The notes below the pieces were generated by a model. The model searched no databases. It saw only the letters and a list, made by a program, of their open reading frames with translations, and had not been told where the DNA came from. DNA of 64,000 nucleotides from Anaerolineaceae bacterium (GTDB lineage Bacteria; Chloroflexota; Anaerolineae; Anaerolineales; Anaerolineaceae): NCBI GenBank assembly GCA_002702705.1, contig PABH01000053.1:186001-250000 (forward strand). Reading direction: 5' to 3'. A program made the position numbers and the translations under genes. Below, piece by piece: positions 1 through 7,580 of the stretch (positions are counted from its first letter, which is position 1; each line of letters starts with the position of its first letter).

Positions 1-2
1 AA

Positions 3-389
3 ACACTTGATGTTACCCCGAAAAAAGTAGAAAACATGATTCAAGTTGCCCGGCGTCCTCTATCATTAGAGACCCCAACAGATGATGAAGAAGACTCCGT
101 ATTAGGTGATTTTATTGAAGACGATGAAGCTCCACCTCCGGATGATACAGCAACTTATAATTTATTAAAGGAACACTTGGAAGAAGTTTTAAGTGATTTG
201 CCGCCAAGGGAAGTCCGAATATTACAACTTCGTTATGGGTTGCTCGACGGTCAGGCTTATACATTAGAAGAAGTTGGTCGGAAAATGGGTGTAACGAGGG
301 AACGCGTACGCCAGATTGAGGCGCAAGCCTTAAGTCGTTTACGACACCCGGTTATTCGTCGAAAATTAAGGGATTATTTAGGAGATTAA
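3..389 (+). CDS. rpoD: Primary RNA polymerase sigma factor, C-terminal part (5' end outside window)
   Basis: This is the end of a principal sigma-70 factor. The frame is already open at base 3, so the true start lies upstream of the window. The visible 128 residues begin in region 3 (LDVTPKKVENM) and run through the acidic linker typical of RpoD (PLSLETP, then LGDFIEDDEAP). They end with region 4, whose helix-turn-helix YTLEEVGRKMGVTRERVRQI contacts the -35 element. The intact 4.2 helix and the RpoD-type region 3 linker argue for the housekeeping factor rather than a group 3 or ECF factor. A strong intrinsic terminator follows within 6 bases, so the next gene has its own promoter. The symbol is inferred from the family; the missing regions 1-2 cannot be checked here. 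Confidence 0.93.
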   Translation, partial: TLDVTPKKVENMIQVARRPLSLETPTDDEEDSVLGDFIEDDEAPPPDDTATYNLLKEHLEEVLSDLPPREVRILQLRYGLLDGQAYTLEEVGRKMGVTRERVRQIEAQALSRLRHPVIRRKLRDYLGD

Positions 390-394
390 GCTTG

Positions 395-426
395 ATGAAG
401 CGTGGTAAAACACGCTTCATTTTTTA
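395..426 (+). terminator. Intrinsic terminator of the sigma factor gene
   Basis: A perfect 10-bp stem (ATGAAGCGTG with CACGCTTCAT) around a 6-base loop is followed directly by five T residues. It sits just after the sigma factor stop codon. Confidence 0.9.
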
Positions 427-471
427 TTAGTATGTTAGCTATAATTAATCAATATCTTATAAAATCCCATC

Positions 472-487
472 AGGAACAATGATTGCA
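472..487 (+). promoter_or_regulatory. Possible sigma-54 (-24/-12) promoter before the TPR/PDWL gene
   Basis: AGGAACAATGATTGCA has GG and GC separated by exactly 10 bases and a good TTGCA -12 element, but three mismatches to the usual TGGCACG -24 box. The predicted start would be near base 498, about 65 bases ahead of the ATG at 563. An RpoN gene is present in this window, so the site is worth listing. It is much weaker than the two sites near 44.8 and 49.4 kb. Confidence 0.3.
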
Positions 488-562
488 ACCAAAACAATTT
501 GTGGATTCTAAAATACTTGCATAATCAATTAACTTATTGCATACTAAACGTTGGAGGTGGCA

Positions 563-3500
563 ATGGCAAAAATATCTTTAAGAGAATATATCCGTGAAAT
601 TGAAAACCTGATTGACCGGGGCGAAACAGATCAAGCAATAAGTCACTGTAAACATATTCTAAAATATTATCCAAAACATATTGATTCTTATCGATTGTTA
701 GGGAAAGCTTTTTTAGAAAAACAGAAATACGGTGATGCTGGTGACATTTTCCAGCGGGTTTTATCCTCCGTACCTGAAGATTTCATTTCTCACATTGGTA
801 TGAGTATCATCCGCGAAGATGAAAACAATCTGGATGCTGCCATCTGGCACATGGAAAGAGCCTTTGAAGTCCAACCCTCCAATAAAGCTGTTCAAGATGA
901 ATTAAGGCGTCTATATGCAAACCGAGATGGAATTGCACCTCCCAAAATCAGATTAACACGAGGCGCACTTGTACGGATGTACGCCAGAGGAGATTTATAC
1001 ACCCAGGCTATCGCGGAAATTCGTGCTGCTTTGGTAGAAGATCCAAATCGGACAGATCTGGAAGTGATTTTAGCTCGACTGTATTATTTACAAGGACAAG
1101 AAGTTGAGGCAACTGAAGTATGTTCGAAATTAATCATTAAACTTCCATATTGTTATGAAGCAAATCGCATTTTGTCAGAAGTATTACAAGGAACTTCACG
1201 TACAGAAGATGAAAAAATTTTCCGTCAACGGGTTATTGACCTCGACCCATATAACCAATTTTTAACTGACACGATAAAATCTCCTGCCGATGTTCCTGAC
1301 AATGCAGTTATGATTGATTATTTAGAATGGGATCCAACTTTATTAGAAACTGATCAACCAGATTGGGCTCAGTCCATCGGTGTGAAAGTAAATGAAGATG
1401 AAGAACAGGCATATGAATGGGATGCTTTTGATAATTCTTTAGAAGATTACAATGAACAGGATAAGGAAGAGCAACAAAATCCACCTGAAATTGATCAACC
1501 TGATTTAGAAGAACCTGAAACACTGGAAAGACCCATTATTCCTTCTTTTGGTTCAGATGAAGAGGAAGAAATCCCCGAATGGATGAGAGAAGCTGGATGG
1601 GAAGTCTCTGAAAATGATAATGTTGAGGCTGAAAGAGGATTTAACATTGATATGCAGGATGTTGAAATCCCTCAAGCAGATGAAACTTCTGGACTAGAGC
1701 CAGCCGATATTCCTGAATGGCTTCAAGACATAGCACCTGAGATTTCTCCTTCAGAAGATGATAAAGTTGGTCTTGATGAAATTGTTGAAGATGAAGAAGA
1801 AATCGAAAAATTTGAAAGTTTATTTTCTGACTCTAAATCGTCCAACGAAGATGTAGATTTTTCACCACCACTAAATGAAGAAACATCTCCTATCTGGCTC
1901 CGTGACTTGGCAAATGCCTCTGAAACGGAATCAAGCGAACCTACCTCCGAGATACCTTCCAGTGAAACACCAGACTGGTTGGCCGATCTCACTGATGAGG
2001 AAGTAACAGAAGAAACACCTGAACCCATCGCTGAACCAGCCATCAGCGAAACACCAGACTGGTTGGCCGATCTCACTGGTGAGGATGATACAGAAGAAAC
2101 GTCAGAACCCATCGCTGAACCAACGGCCAGCGAAACTCCAGACTGGTTGACCGATCTCACTGGTGATGACGATACAGAAGAAACACCTGAACCCATCGCT
2201 GAACCAACCGCCAGCGAAACACCAGACTGGTTGGCCGATCTCACTGGTGATGACGATACAGAAGAAACACCTGAACCCATCGCTGAACCAACCGCCAGTG
2301 AAACACCAGACTGGTTGGCCGATCTCACCGGTGAGGATGAAACTGAAGAAACGCCCGAACCCATCGCTGAACCAACTGCCAGCGAAACACCAGACTGGTT
2401 GTCCGATCTCACTGATGAGGACGTAACAGAAGAAACACCTGAACCCATCGCTGAACCAACTGCCAGCGAAACACCAGACTGGTTGTCCGATCTCACTGGT
2501 GAGGATGATACTGAAGAAACACCAGAACCCATCGCTGAACCAACCGGCAGCGAAACACCAGACTGGTTAACCGATCTCACTGGTGAGGATGATACAGAAG
2601 AAACTCCCGAACCCATTACTGATCCAGTTGACAATGAAATTCCAGCCTGGATAAAAGGTCTTTCTGAGGATGAAATTGAAGATGAAGCAATAGAATTTGA
2701 AGAAGAAGACACAATTTCAACCTCAATAATCACAGATGTGCCTTCTGAATCTGAAAGTATGGATTGGACTCCAGAATATCCGAAATCAGATAATTCGGAA
2801 GAGAAATCTGACGAAGATTTACCAGGTCGTTTTGAAGAAACCGACAAAACAGAGATAGATGAAGAAGATGCATTTGCTTGGTTGGAATCTTTGGCTGCCA
2901 AACAAGGAGCCCAAGATGGAACCCTGTTAACCTCAACTGAAGAACGAAAAGAAGAGACACCTGATTGGATAAAAGAAGCCCTGCAAGATGAAACAATGGA
3001 CACGGTAATCTCAAAAAACGAAGAGGAAGTAGATGAAATTGATGAATTAGTAATTCAGGAATCAGAAATTTCTAGTTCAGAACTTTCTCAAAACGAGGAA
3101 TATCTCGTTCAAGAAGAGAATCGATCCGAAACGCAAAAACAAGATTTTGACGTATCAGAAATTGAAGGGATGGATATTGAATCGGCAATGGCTTGGATGG
3201 AAGGGCTAGCTGCAAAACAAGGCGCAGAAGAAGAGACCTTGTCTTCCAAACCACAAGACCGAACAGAGGAACCCCCAGAATGGGTGTCAAAACAAGCTCA
3301 AGATATCATCGAACAGCAATTAAATTCCGATTTTATTGAGGAAGATTTGGTTAGTGAAGATCAAATAGAAGCCTTACAATGGCTGGATAAAAAAAGTGAT
3401 TCCGCTTCAGATTTCGATGAAATAGAAGAAGAAATCCTCAGTGCCACAGCCCAAACAGATCGGTTACGCCCGCTTTCTGATGTCTCAACAGATTCAAGTG

Positions 3501-4330
3501 ATGAGGAAGTGCCATTAACAGAGTTTGATCAGGAAGTCAGTACAGATCTCGAATCCAATGATTGGGAAATCTCCGAATCGCTATTTGAGCAGGAAGCTGA
3601 TAAATCTGATAACAAGTTTATCAATGCTGAACTCGAGACAGCAGATGATGAAAATACAGACCAAGAAAACTTACATGGGATACAAAAGACAGTAGAAGAA
3701 GACAAAAGAACATTAGCTGACATATATGAATTAAAAACCGAACAGGAAACTCAATCAATTTCAGAATATTCACAGGAAGAACCGACTTCCTCAACAAACG
3801 AGATCATTGAAGAGATAACACCATCTTCAAAAGAAGATTTGGAAACTCAAGAGAAAGATACATCTGAGACGATCCAAGAAGAGGATCTCGTCAAATTTGA
3901 TTACGATATAAAAACACCATTTGGCGACACGGATGTACCTATCACTACTGAGCCAGAAAACCTCCCTGAAATCGATCCTGATATCGAAAATGAAAAACAA
4001 ACTGTATCAGAAGTTTACGAATTAAATTCTGACCAGGAATCTCAACTATCAACCGAAGAACCGGATGAAATAAATCCATTAAAAGAACAATTAATTGCTG
4101 CTAAAACCTCTTTACAAAAAGGAGAATTTGAAACAGCATTAAATACCTATAATGAATTGATTCAGGCTGAATTGATGTTAGATCAAGTCATTGATGATAT
4201 AAAACAGGCTTTAGATTTCCAATATCCGATTGAAATCTCACTATGGCAAGCATTAGGGGATGCATACTTAAGAAATGAACAATTAGAAGAAGCATTAAAA
4301 GCTTATTCCAAGGCAGAAGAATTATTATAG
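563..4330 (+). CDS. Large acidic TPR protein with tandem 28-residue PDWL repeats
   Basis: Function unknown; probably a cytoplasmic scaffold, since no signal peptide or membrane segment is visible. The 1255 residues start at ATG 563, preceded by GGAGG; an upstream TTG at 551 overlaps that ribosome site and is less likely. Residues 1 to about 240 are TPR-like helical repeats (KYGDAGDIFQRVL, LDAAIWHMERAFEV). The middle is very acidic. It holds eight near-identical 28-residue repeats (SETPDWLADLTGEDDTEETP and variants) plus scattered degenerate copies of P-x-W-[LIM]. Two further paired repeats contain LAAKQGA. The last 90 residues return to TPR form (LWQALGDAYLRNEQLEEALK). ndk follows after 21 bases and is probably co-transcribed. 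The short W-centred motifs look like docking peptides; that is inference. Confidence 0.85.
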   Translation: MAKISLREYIREIENLIDRGETDQAISHCKHILKYYPKHIDSYRLLGKAFLEKQKYGDAGDIFQRVLSSVPEDFISHIGMSIIREDENNLDAAIWHMERAFEVQPSNKAVQDELRRLYANRDGIAPPKIRLTRGALVRMYARGDLYTQAIAEIRAALVEDPNRTDLEVILARLYYLQGQEVEATEVCSKLIIKLPYCYEANRILSEVLQGTSRTEDEKIFRQRVIDLDPYNQFLTDTIKSPADVPDNAVMIDYLEWDPTLLETDQPDWAQSIGVKVNEDEEQAYEWDAFDNSLEDYNEQDKEEQQNPPEIDQPDLEEPETLERPIIPSFGSDEEEEIPEWMREAGWEVSENDNVEAERGFNIDMQDVEIPQADETSGLEPADIPEWLQDIAPEISPSEDDKVGLDEIVEDEEEIEKFESLFSDSKSSNEDVDFSPPLNEETSPIWLRDLANASETESSEPTSEIPSSETPDWLADLTDEEVTEETPEPIAEPAISETPDWLADLTGEDDTEETSEPIAEPTASETPDWLTDLTGDDDTEETPEPIAEPTASETPDWLADLTGDDDTEETPEPIAEPTASETPDWLADLTGEDETEETPEPIAEPTASETPDWLSDLTDEDVTEETPEPIAEPTASETPDWLSDLTGEDDTEETPEPIAEPTGSETPDWLTDLTGEDDTEETPEPITDPVDNEIPAWIKGLSEDEIEDEAIEFEEEDTISTSIITDVPSESESMDWTPEYPKSDNSEEKSDEDLPGRFEETDKTEIDEEDAFAWLESLAAKQGAQDGTLLTSTEERKEETPDWIKEALQDETMDTVISKNEEEVDEIDELVIQESEISSSELSQNEEYLVQEENRSETQKQDFDVSEIEGMDIESAMAWMEGLAAKQGAEEETLSSKPQDRTEEPPEWVSKQAQDIIEQQLNSDFIEEDLVSEDQIEALQWLDKKSDSASDFDEIEEEILSATAQTDRLRPLSDVSTDSSDEEVPLTEFDQEVSTDLESNDWEISESLFEQEADKSDNKFINAELETADDENTDQENLHGIQKTVEEDKRTLADIYELKTEQETQSISEYSQEEPTSSTNEIIEEITPSSKEDLETQEKDTSETIQEEDLVKFDYDIKTPFGDTDVPITTEPENLPEIDPDIENEKQTVSEVYELNSDQESQLSTEEPDEINPLKEQLIAAKTSLQKGEFETALNTYNELIQAELMLDQVIDDIKQALDFQYPIEISLWQALGDAYLRNEQLEEALKAYSKAEELL
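1961..2632 (+). repeat. Eight tandem 84-bp in-frame repeats
   Basis: The 672 bases hold eight units of exactly 84 bp, each encoding 28 residues that begin S-E-T-P-D-W-L and end near E-P-T-A. Units 2-7 differ by only a few bases. The repeats preserve the reading frame. They also keep one antisense frame free of stops, which creates a long false ORF on the other strand. Confidence 0.95.
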
Positions 4331-4351
4331 TTATTAAACTGGAGGATTTTT

Positions 4352-4807
4352 GTGGAACGAACATTTGTACTTATAAAACCTGATGGAGTTCAGCGTGGGT
4401 TATCTGGTGAAATTATTAAAAGACTCGAACAACGCGGACTGAAATTAATTGCCTGTAAGTTTTTATCGGTTTCCCAAGAATTAGCTGAAAAACATTATGC
4501 TGCCCATGTCGGTAAACCATTTTATGCTGGATTAATAAAATATATCAGTTCTGCACCAGTCATGGCAATGATTTGGGAAGGGCCAGAGGCAATTGCTGCT
4601 GTTCGTCAAACTATGGGTGCAACTGATCCGGTGAAGGCTGATCCTGGCTCAATTCGCCACGATTACGGTATCCTTATCAGTAGAAATTTGACCCATGCTT
4701 CCGATTCTGTGGAATCTGCCTCTTTTGAAATCAATTTATGGTTTACACCGGAAGAAATTTTCCCGTGGGATCGATGCTCTGATCCATGGTTACTTGGAAA
4801 AAATTAA
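4352..4807 (+). CDS. ndk: Nucleoside diphosphate kinase
   Basis: Transfers the gamma phosphate from ATP to NDPs through a phosphohistidine intermediate to balance NTP pools in the cytoplasm. The 151-residue protein has the family start ERTFVLIKPDGVQRG and the active-site signature NLTHASDSVESA, with the catalytic histidine at about residue 115. The start is GTG 4352, placed 6 bases after GGAGG; no ATG is nearby. The length is normal for the family (about 140-155). It lies 21 bases after the TPR/PDWL gene with no terminator between them, so the two probably share a transcript. A tRNA gene with its own promoter follows. Confidence 0.97.
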   Translation: MERTFVLIKPDGVQRGLSGEIIKRLEQRGLKLIACKFLSVSQELAEKHYAAHVGKPFYAGLIKYISSAPVMAMIWEGPEAIAAVRQTMGATDPVKADPGSIRHDYGILISRNLTHASDSVESASFEINLWFTPEEIFPWDRCSDPWLLGKN

Positions 4808-4829
4808 TATAAATTTCAATCACCGTGAA

Positions 4830-4857
4830 TTGACTATTTTTACATTTATGGTAATAT
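4830..4857 (+). promoter_or_regulatory. Predicted sigma-70 promoter of tRNA-Asp
   Basis: TTGACT and TAATAT are separated by 16 bases and lie 11 bases upstream of the tRNA 5' end. Both hexamers are close to consensus. This position would give a very short tRNA leader. Confidence 0.55.
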
Positions 4858-4868
4858 TGAATGGCATT

Positions 4869-4944
4869 GGGGGCGTGGTGTAGTGGCTAACATGCGGCCC
4901 TGTCAAGGCCGAGATCGCGGGTTCGAACCCCGTCGCTCCCGCCA
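4869..4944 (+). tRNA. tRNA-Asp (GTC anticodon)
   Basis: The 76 bases fold as a complete cloverleaf: 7-bp acceptor GGGGGCG/CGCTCCC with one G-T pair, a 4-bp D stem, an anticodon stem CGGCC/GGCCG enclosing CTGTCAA, and a T arm with TTCGAAC. The anticodon GTC is at 4902-4904. The discriminator is G, as expected for Asp, and the CCA end is encoded. An intrinsic terminator starts 6 bases downstream. Confidence 0.98.
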
Positions 4945-4950
4945 CTCGTA

Positions 4951-4980
4951 AAAGACCTGTCGAAAGACGGGTCTTTTTTT
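4951..4980 (+). terminator. Intrinsic terminator after tRNA-Asp
   Basis: AAAGACCTGTC and GACGGGTCTTT pair (one G-T) around a GAAA tetraloop, ending in a run of T residues. Confidence 0.88.
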
Positions 4981-5183
4981 GTCGAGGTCAGCTACCCACT
5001 TCTAAGGAATTTCTTCAAACCCCGTTCTTTACAGATGCTGCCTTGTTGCTCGCGCCAATCTTAAAAGATTTATAGAAAAATAAGCCTCTTCATAATAGTA
5101 TTTACCACAATTTAATCGAATGATTTACTTATTAGTTCCGTTTGTTTGTTTCAATTGATGAATAACGCCTTACCGAGGATTCA

Positions 5184-5720
5184 TCATCTTATTTTATCTT
5201 CAACAATTTTCAACCATTCCAACATACCTTGCATTTGAATAGTTCTATAATCCCCCATCAATTCTCCAAAATAAGAATCAACCCCTTGCATTTTTTCTTC
5301 ATGATTGCTTAACCAATTAAAACATTCTTGTTTTTGATTCCGAGTAAGCATTAATGCTTTTTCTTTTGAGATCTTTAATGCAAAATATAATTTTGCTAAA
5401 AATTCTTGGCGCATTTCTCGACCATGGTTAACTGGAGATAAAACCCAGTTATGAAATTTTTCTTCACCTGCTGTGGTTAATCGATACTCTTTCCGGTCCG
5501 GGTAATTTCCACCATCTTGAAGTTGTATTTCAAGATAACCATCTTGATAAAAATGGTCTAGGATCGCGTAGAATTGACTTTGTTTTAAGTGCCAAATCAA
5601 ATTAAATGATGAGTTTTGCATTAAAGAACGATACAAATCATACCCATAATTCGGTTTTTCGATAAAAAAACCAAGGATCGAGATGTGCAAAGAATTATCT
5701 ACTTTTTTTCTTGGACTCAT
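5184..5720 (-). CDS. PadR-family transcriptional regulator
   Basis: The 178 residues match the PadR layout. An N-terminal winged helix-turn-helix (LHISILGFFIEKPNYGYDLY, then SQFYAILDHFYQDGYLEIQ, then RKEYRLTTAGEEKF) is followed by a helical dimerisation arm in the C-terminal half (VSPVNHGREMRQEFLAKLYFA region). PadR proteins usually repress a neighbouring gene, often one for a membrane or transport protein, in response to a small molecule. Here a small predicted membrane protein lies 22 bases upstream on the same strand, which fits a regulator-target pair. The ligand cannot be inferred. No strong ribosome site precedes the ATG at 5720. Confidence 0.85.
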   Translation of the reverse strand: MSPRKKVDNSLHISILGFFIEKPNYGYDLYRSLMQNSSFNLIWHLKQSQFYAILDHFYQDGYLEIQLQDGGNYPDRKEYRLTTAGEEKFHNWVLSPVNHGREMRQEFLAKLYFALKISKEKALMLTRNQKQECFNWLSNHEEKMQGVDSYFGELMGDYRTIQMQGMLEWLKIVEDKIR

Positions 5721-5742
5721 TAACCTATTATATCAATTCATG

Positions 5743-5979
5743 TTAAAAACCAATAAACGAATTTAATAAGGACCATAAAAAAATGATGAACAGAATCACC
5801 AGTATCAAAATCTCGATTAGCAATTCGATTATTATTTTTTTCTTTTTTGATTTAAAGCTCACGATATGATAAACGTTATTTTCTTTCGGGCCTGTTAATA
5901 AAAAGAAAATATTCTTGATAACAGCGATACTTGTTGGAAAAATAATAAAAAACAGGCATAAACTAATAACATAAACCAT
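5743..5979 (-). CDS. Small two-helix membrane protein, hypothetical
   Basis: Not recognised. The 78 residues predict two hydrophobic helices (about residues 3-27 and 50-75) separated by a lysine-rich loop (SFKSKKKK), which suggests both ends lie outside or in the membrane and the loop is cytoplasmic. It ends 22 bases before the PadR start on the same strand, so the two could be co-transcribed. The ribosome-binding site is poor, and in AT-rich DNA a hydrophobic ORF can arise by chance. Moderate to low confidence that it is a real gene. Confidence 0.4.
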   Translation of the reverse strand: MVYVISLCLFFIIFPTSIAVIKNIFFLLTGPKENNVYHIVSFKSKKKKIIIELLIEILILVILFIIFLWSLLNSFIGF

Positions 5980-6070
5980 ATCTTATTTTAACATTCAATT
6001 TATCTAGCACCTTATAGGAACGCATAAGGTATAATCAAAAATAAATCGCCGCAACTTTGGAGGTAAACCA

Positions 6071-6682
6071 TTGAAATTCCCAAGCCCATTTTATCGATGG
6101 AGACCACATCCCTGGCATGGATTAGAAGTTGGTCCCAACCCACCTCAAATCATCCACGCTTATATTGAAATTACACCATTTGATTTGGTTAAATACGAGG
6201 TCGATAAAGAGACAGGATACCTTCGTGTTGATCGTCCACAACGTAGTTCTTCCCAACCACCAACATTATATGGGTTTATTCCACGAACCTTTTGTGGTGA
6301 AAGGGTCCGGAAATTATCCCCGCAGTCAGAACGGGGTGATAATGACCCTTTAGACATCTGTGTCATTAGTGAGAGACCTATTAATAAATCTGAAATCATA
6401 TTAAATGTTCGCGTTGTTGGCGGCATTCAAATGATTGATGGCGGCGAGGCTGATGACAAAATTATTGCTGTACTGTCAAATGACAATTTTTGGGAGAAAG
6501 CCAATAACCTTTCAGATATCCCAAAAGCTTTAGTGGAACGATTAACCCACTATTTCAGCACCTATAAATTGACACCAGGTGAAGAAAGATCCACCTTTAT
6601 TTCTGATGTATATGATGTAAACCATGCAATTAAAGTTATAAAAGCAAGTTTACTTGATTATGAAGAGACCTTTGGGGGATAA
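6071..6682 (+). CDS. ppa: Family I inorganic pyrophosphatase
   Basis: Hydrolyses pyrophosphate to phosphate in the cytoplasm, pulling biosynthetic reactions forward. The 203 residues include the family I features [26 protein letters not shown], the metal-binding block [10 protein letters not shown], and [18 protein letters not shown]. The start is TTG 6071 with GGAGG seven bases upstream; no ATG fits the conserved N terminus. The length is at the long end for bacterial family I enzymes (about 170-200). It is convergent with a polyphosphate kinase 15 bases away, and both genes act on phosphoanhydrides. Confidence 0.94.
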   Translation: MKFPSPFYRWRPHPWHGLEVGPNPPQIIHAYIEITPFDLVKYEVDKETGYLRVDRPQRSSSQPPTLYGFIPRTFCGERVRKLSPQSERGDNDPLDICVISERPINKSEIILNVRVVGGIQMIDGGEADDKIIAVLSNDNFWEKANNLSDIPKALVERLTHYFSTYKLTPGEERSTFISDVYDVNHAIKVIKASLLDYEETFGG

Positions 6683-6697
6683 AAAGGCTCTTCATAA

Positions 6698-7501
6698 TTA
6701 TTCAATTTCTATATTATCGAGACCATCCTCAGGCAAGGGATATTCCATATTTAAAGACTCAAGTTTTTTAACCAGAATGGACGAAATTAGATAATTTCGA
6801 TACCAATTTCTATTGGCAGGAATAATATACCAGGGTGCATAGTCTGTACTTGTCTTTTCCAAAACGTCTTCATAAGCTTTTTGGTATTCATCCCATAATG
6901 CACGTTCTTTCAAATCTCCACTAGAAAACTTCCAATTTTTTTCAGGCACATCCCATCGTTCTTGTAAACGCTCTTTTTGTTCATCCTTAGAGATATGCAA
7001 GAATATTTTAATAATAGTTGCACCTTCATCAGTCAGCATTTTTTCAAAGTTATTGATATGATCATATCTTTTTTTCCAAATGTCTTTATCTACCAGATTA
7101 TGAACTCTCACCACCAATACATCTTCGTAATGGCTTCTGTTAAAAATTACAATTTCACCTTTTCCCGGTGTGTGCTGATGAATCCGCCATAAAAAATCAT
7201 GATCACTTTCAATTGCTGTAGGAACTTTAAAACTCGCAACTTTTACTCCAGCCGGATTTACCCCTTCAAATACTGCCCGGATAGTCCCATCTTTCCCGCC
7301 GGTATCCAATGCTTGCAATACGACCAAAACTTTTTGTTTATGCTCTGCATACAATAGTTCTTGCAATGCTTCGAGTTTTTTATTTAATTTTTTCGTTTTA
7401 TCTTTTGCTGCTTTTTTTCCTTCAGGAAATAAACTAATTTCATTCGCATCCCAATCTTCTAAATTTATCGTTTGCCCTTGTTTCACTCGATATTTGTCCA
7501 T
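6698..7501 (-). CDS. Polyphosphate kinase 2 family enzyme
   Basis: PPK2 enzymes move phosphate between polyphosphate and nucleotides. The 267 residues have the family's Walker A (ALDTGGKDGT, about 64-73), the adjoining FEGVNPAGVKVASFK, and the Walker B region EIVIFNRSHYEDVLV. They continue with RERWDVPEKNWKFS-like and YAPWYIIPANRNWYRN-like blocks. It is a single-domain protein of the usual length for class I or III members; which class, and so AMP versus ADP preference, cannot be settled by eye. The ATG at 7501 follows GGAGGTG at good spacing. The neighbouring pyrophosphatase is convergent. Confidence 0.92.
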   Translation of the reverse strand: MDKYRVKQGQTINLEDWDANEISLFPEGKKAAKDKTKKLNKKLEALQELLYAEHKQKVLVVLQALDTGGKDGTIRAVFEGVNPAGVKVASFKVPTAIESDHDFLWRIHQHTPGKGEIVIFNRSHYEDVLVVRVHNLVDKDIWKKRYDHINNFEKMLTDEGATIIKIFLHISKDEQKERLQERWDVPEKNWKFSSGDLKERALWDEYQKAYEDVLEKTSTDYAPWYIIPANRNWYRNYLISSILVKKLESLNMEYPLPEDGLDNIEIE

Positions 7502-7516
7502 CCCACACCTCCACTA

Positions 7517-7558
7517 AAATAAAAAGAATGCAGTTGAATTATAGTACACCTGCATTCT
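7517..7558 (-). terminator. Intrinsic terminator of the FAD oxidase gene
   Basis: Read on the minus strand, AGAATGCAG pairs with CTGCATTCT around a 16-base loop, followed by TTTTTATTTT. It separates the FAD oxidase stop from the PPK2 gene start. Confidence 0.75.
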
Positions 7559-7580
7559 TATTATCAAAAAAATTAATAAT

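Noticed and set aside
1961-2632. Regular repeats resembling a CRISPR array
   Set aside because: The units are contiguous 84-bp copies without unique spacers, in frame within a protein gene.
1723-3003. 426-codon antisense reading frame over the PDWL repeats
   Set aside because: It is an artefact of the 84-bp repeats, which leave the antisense frame without stops. Its protein is a low-complexity S/G/V repeat, there is no ribosome site, and the plus-strand gene is clearly coding.
4695-4883. 62-codon frame overlapping the end of ndk and the tRNA
   Set aside because: It runs out of frame through ndk and into tRNA-Asp; clearly a shadow.
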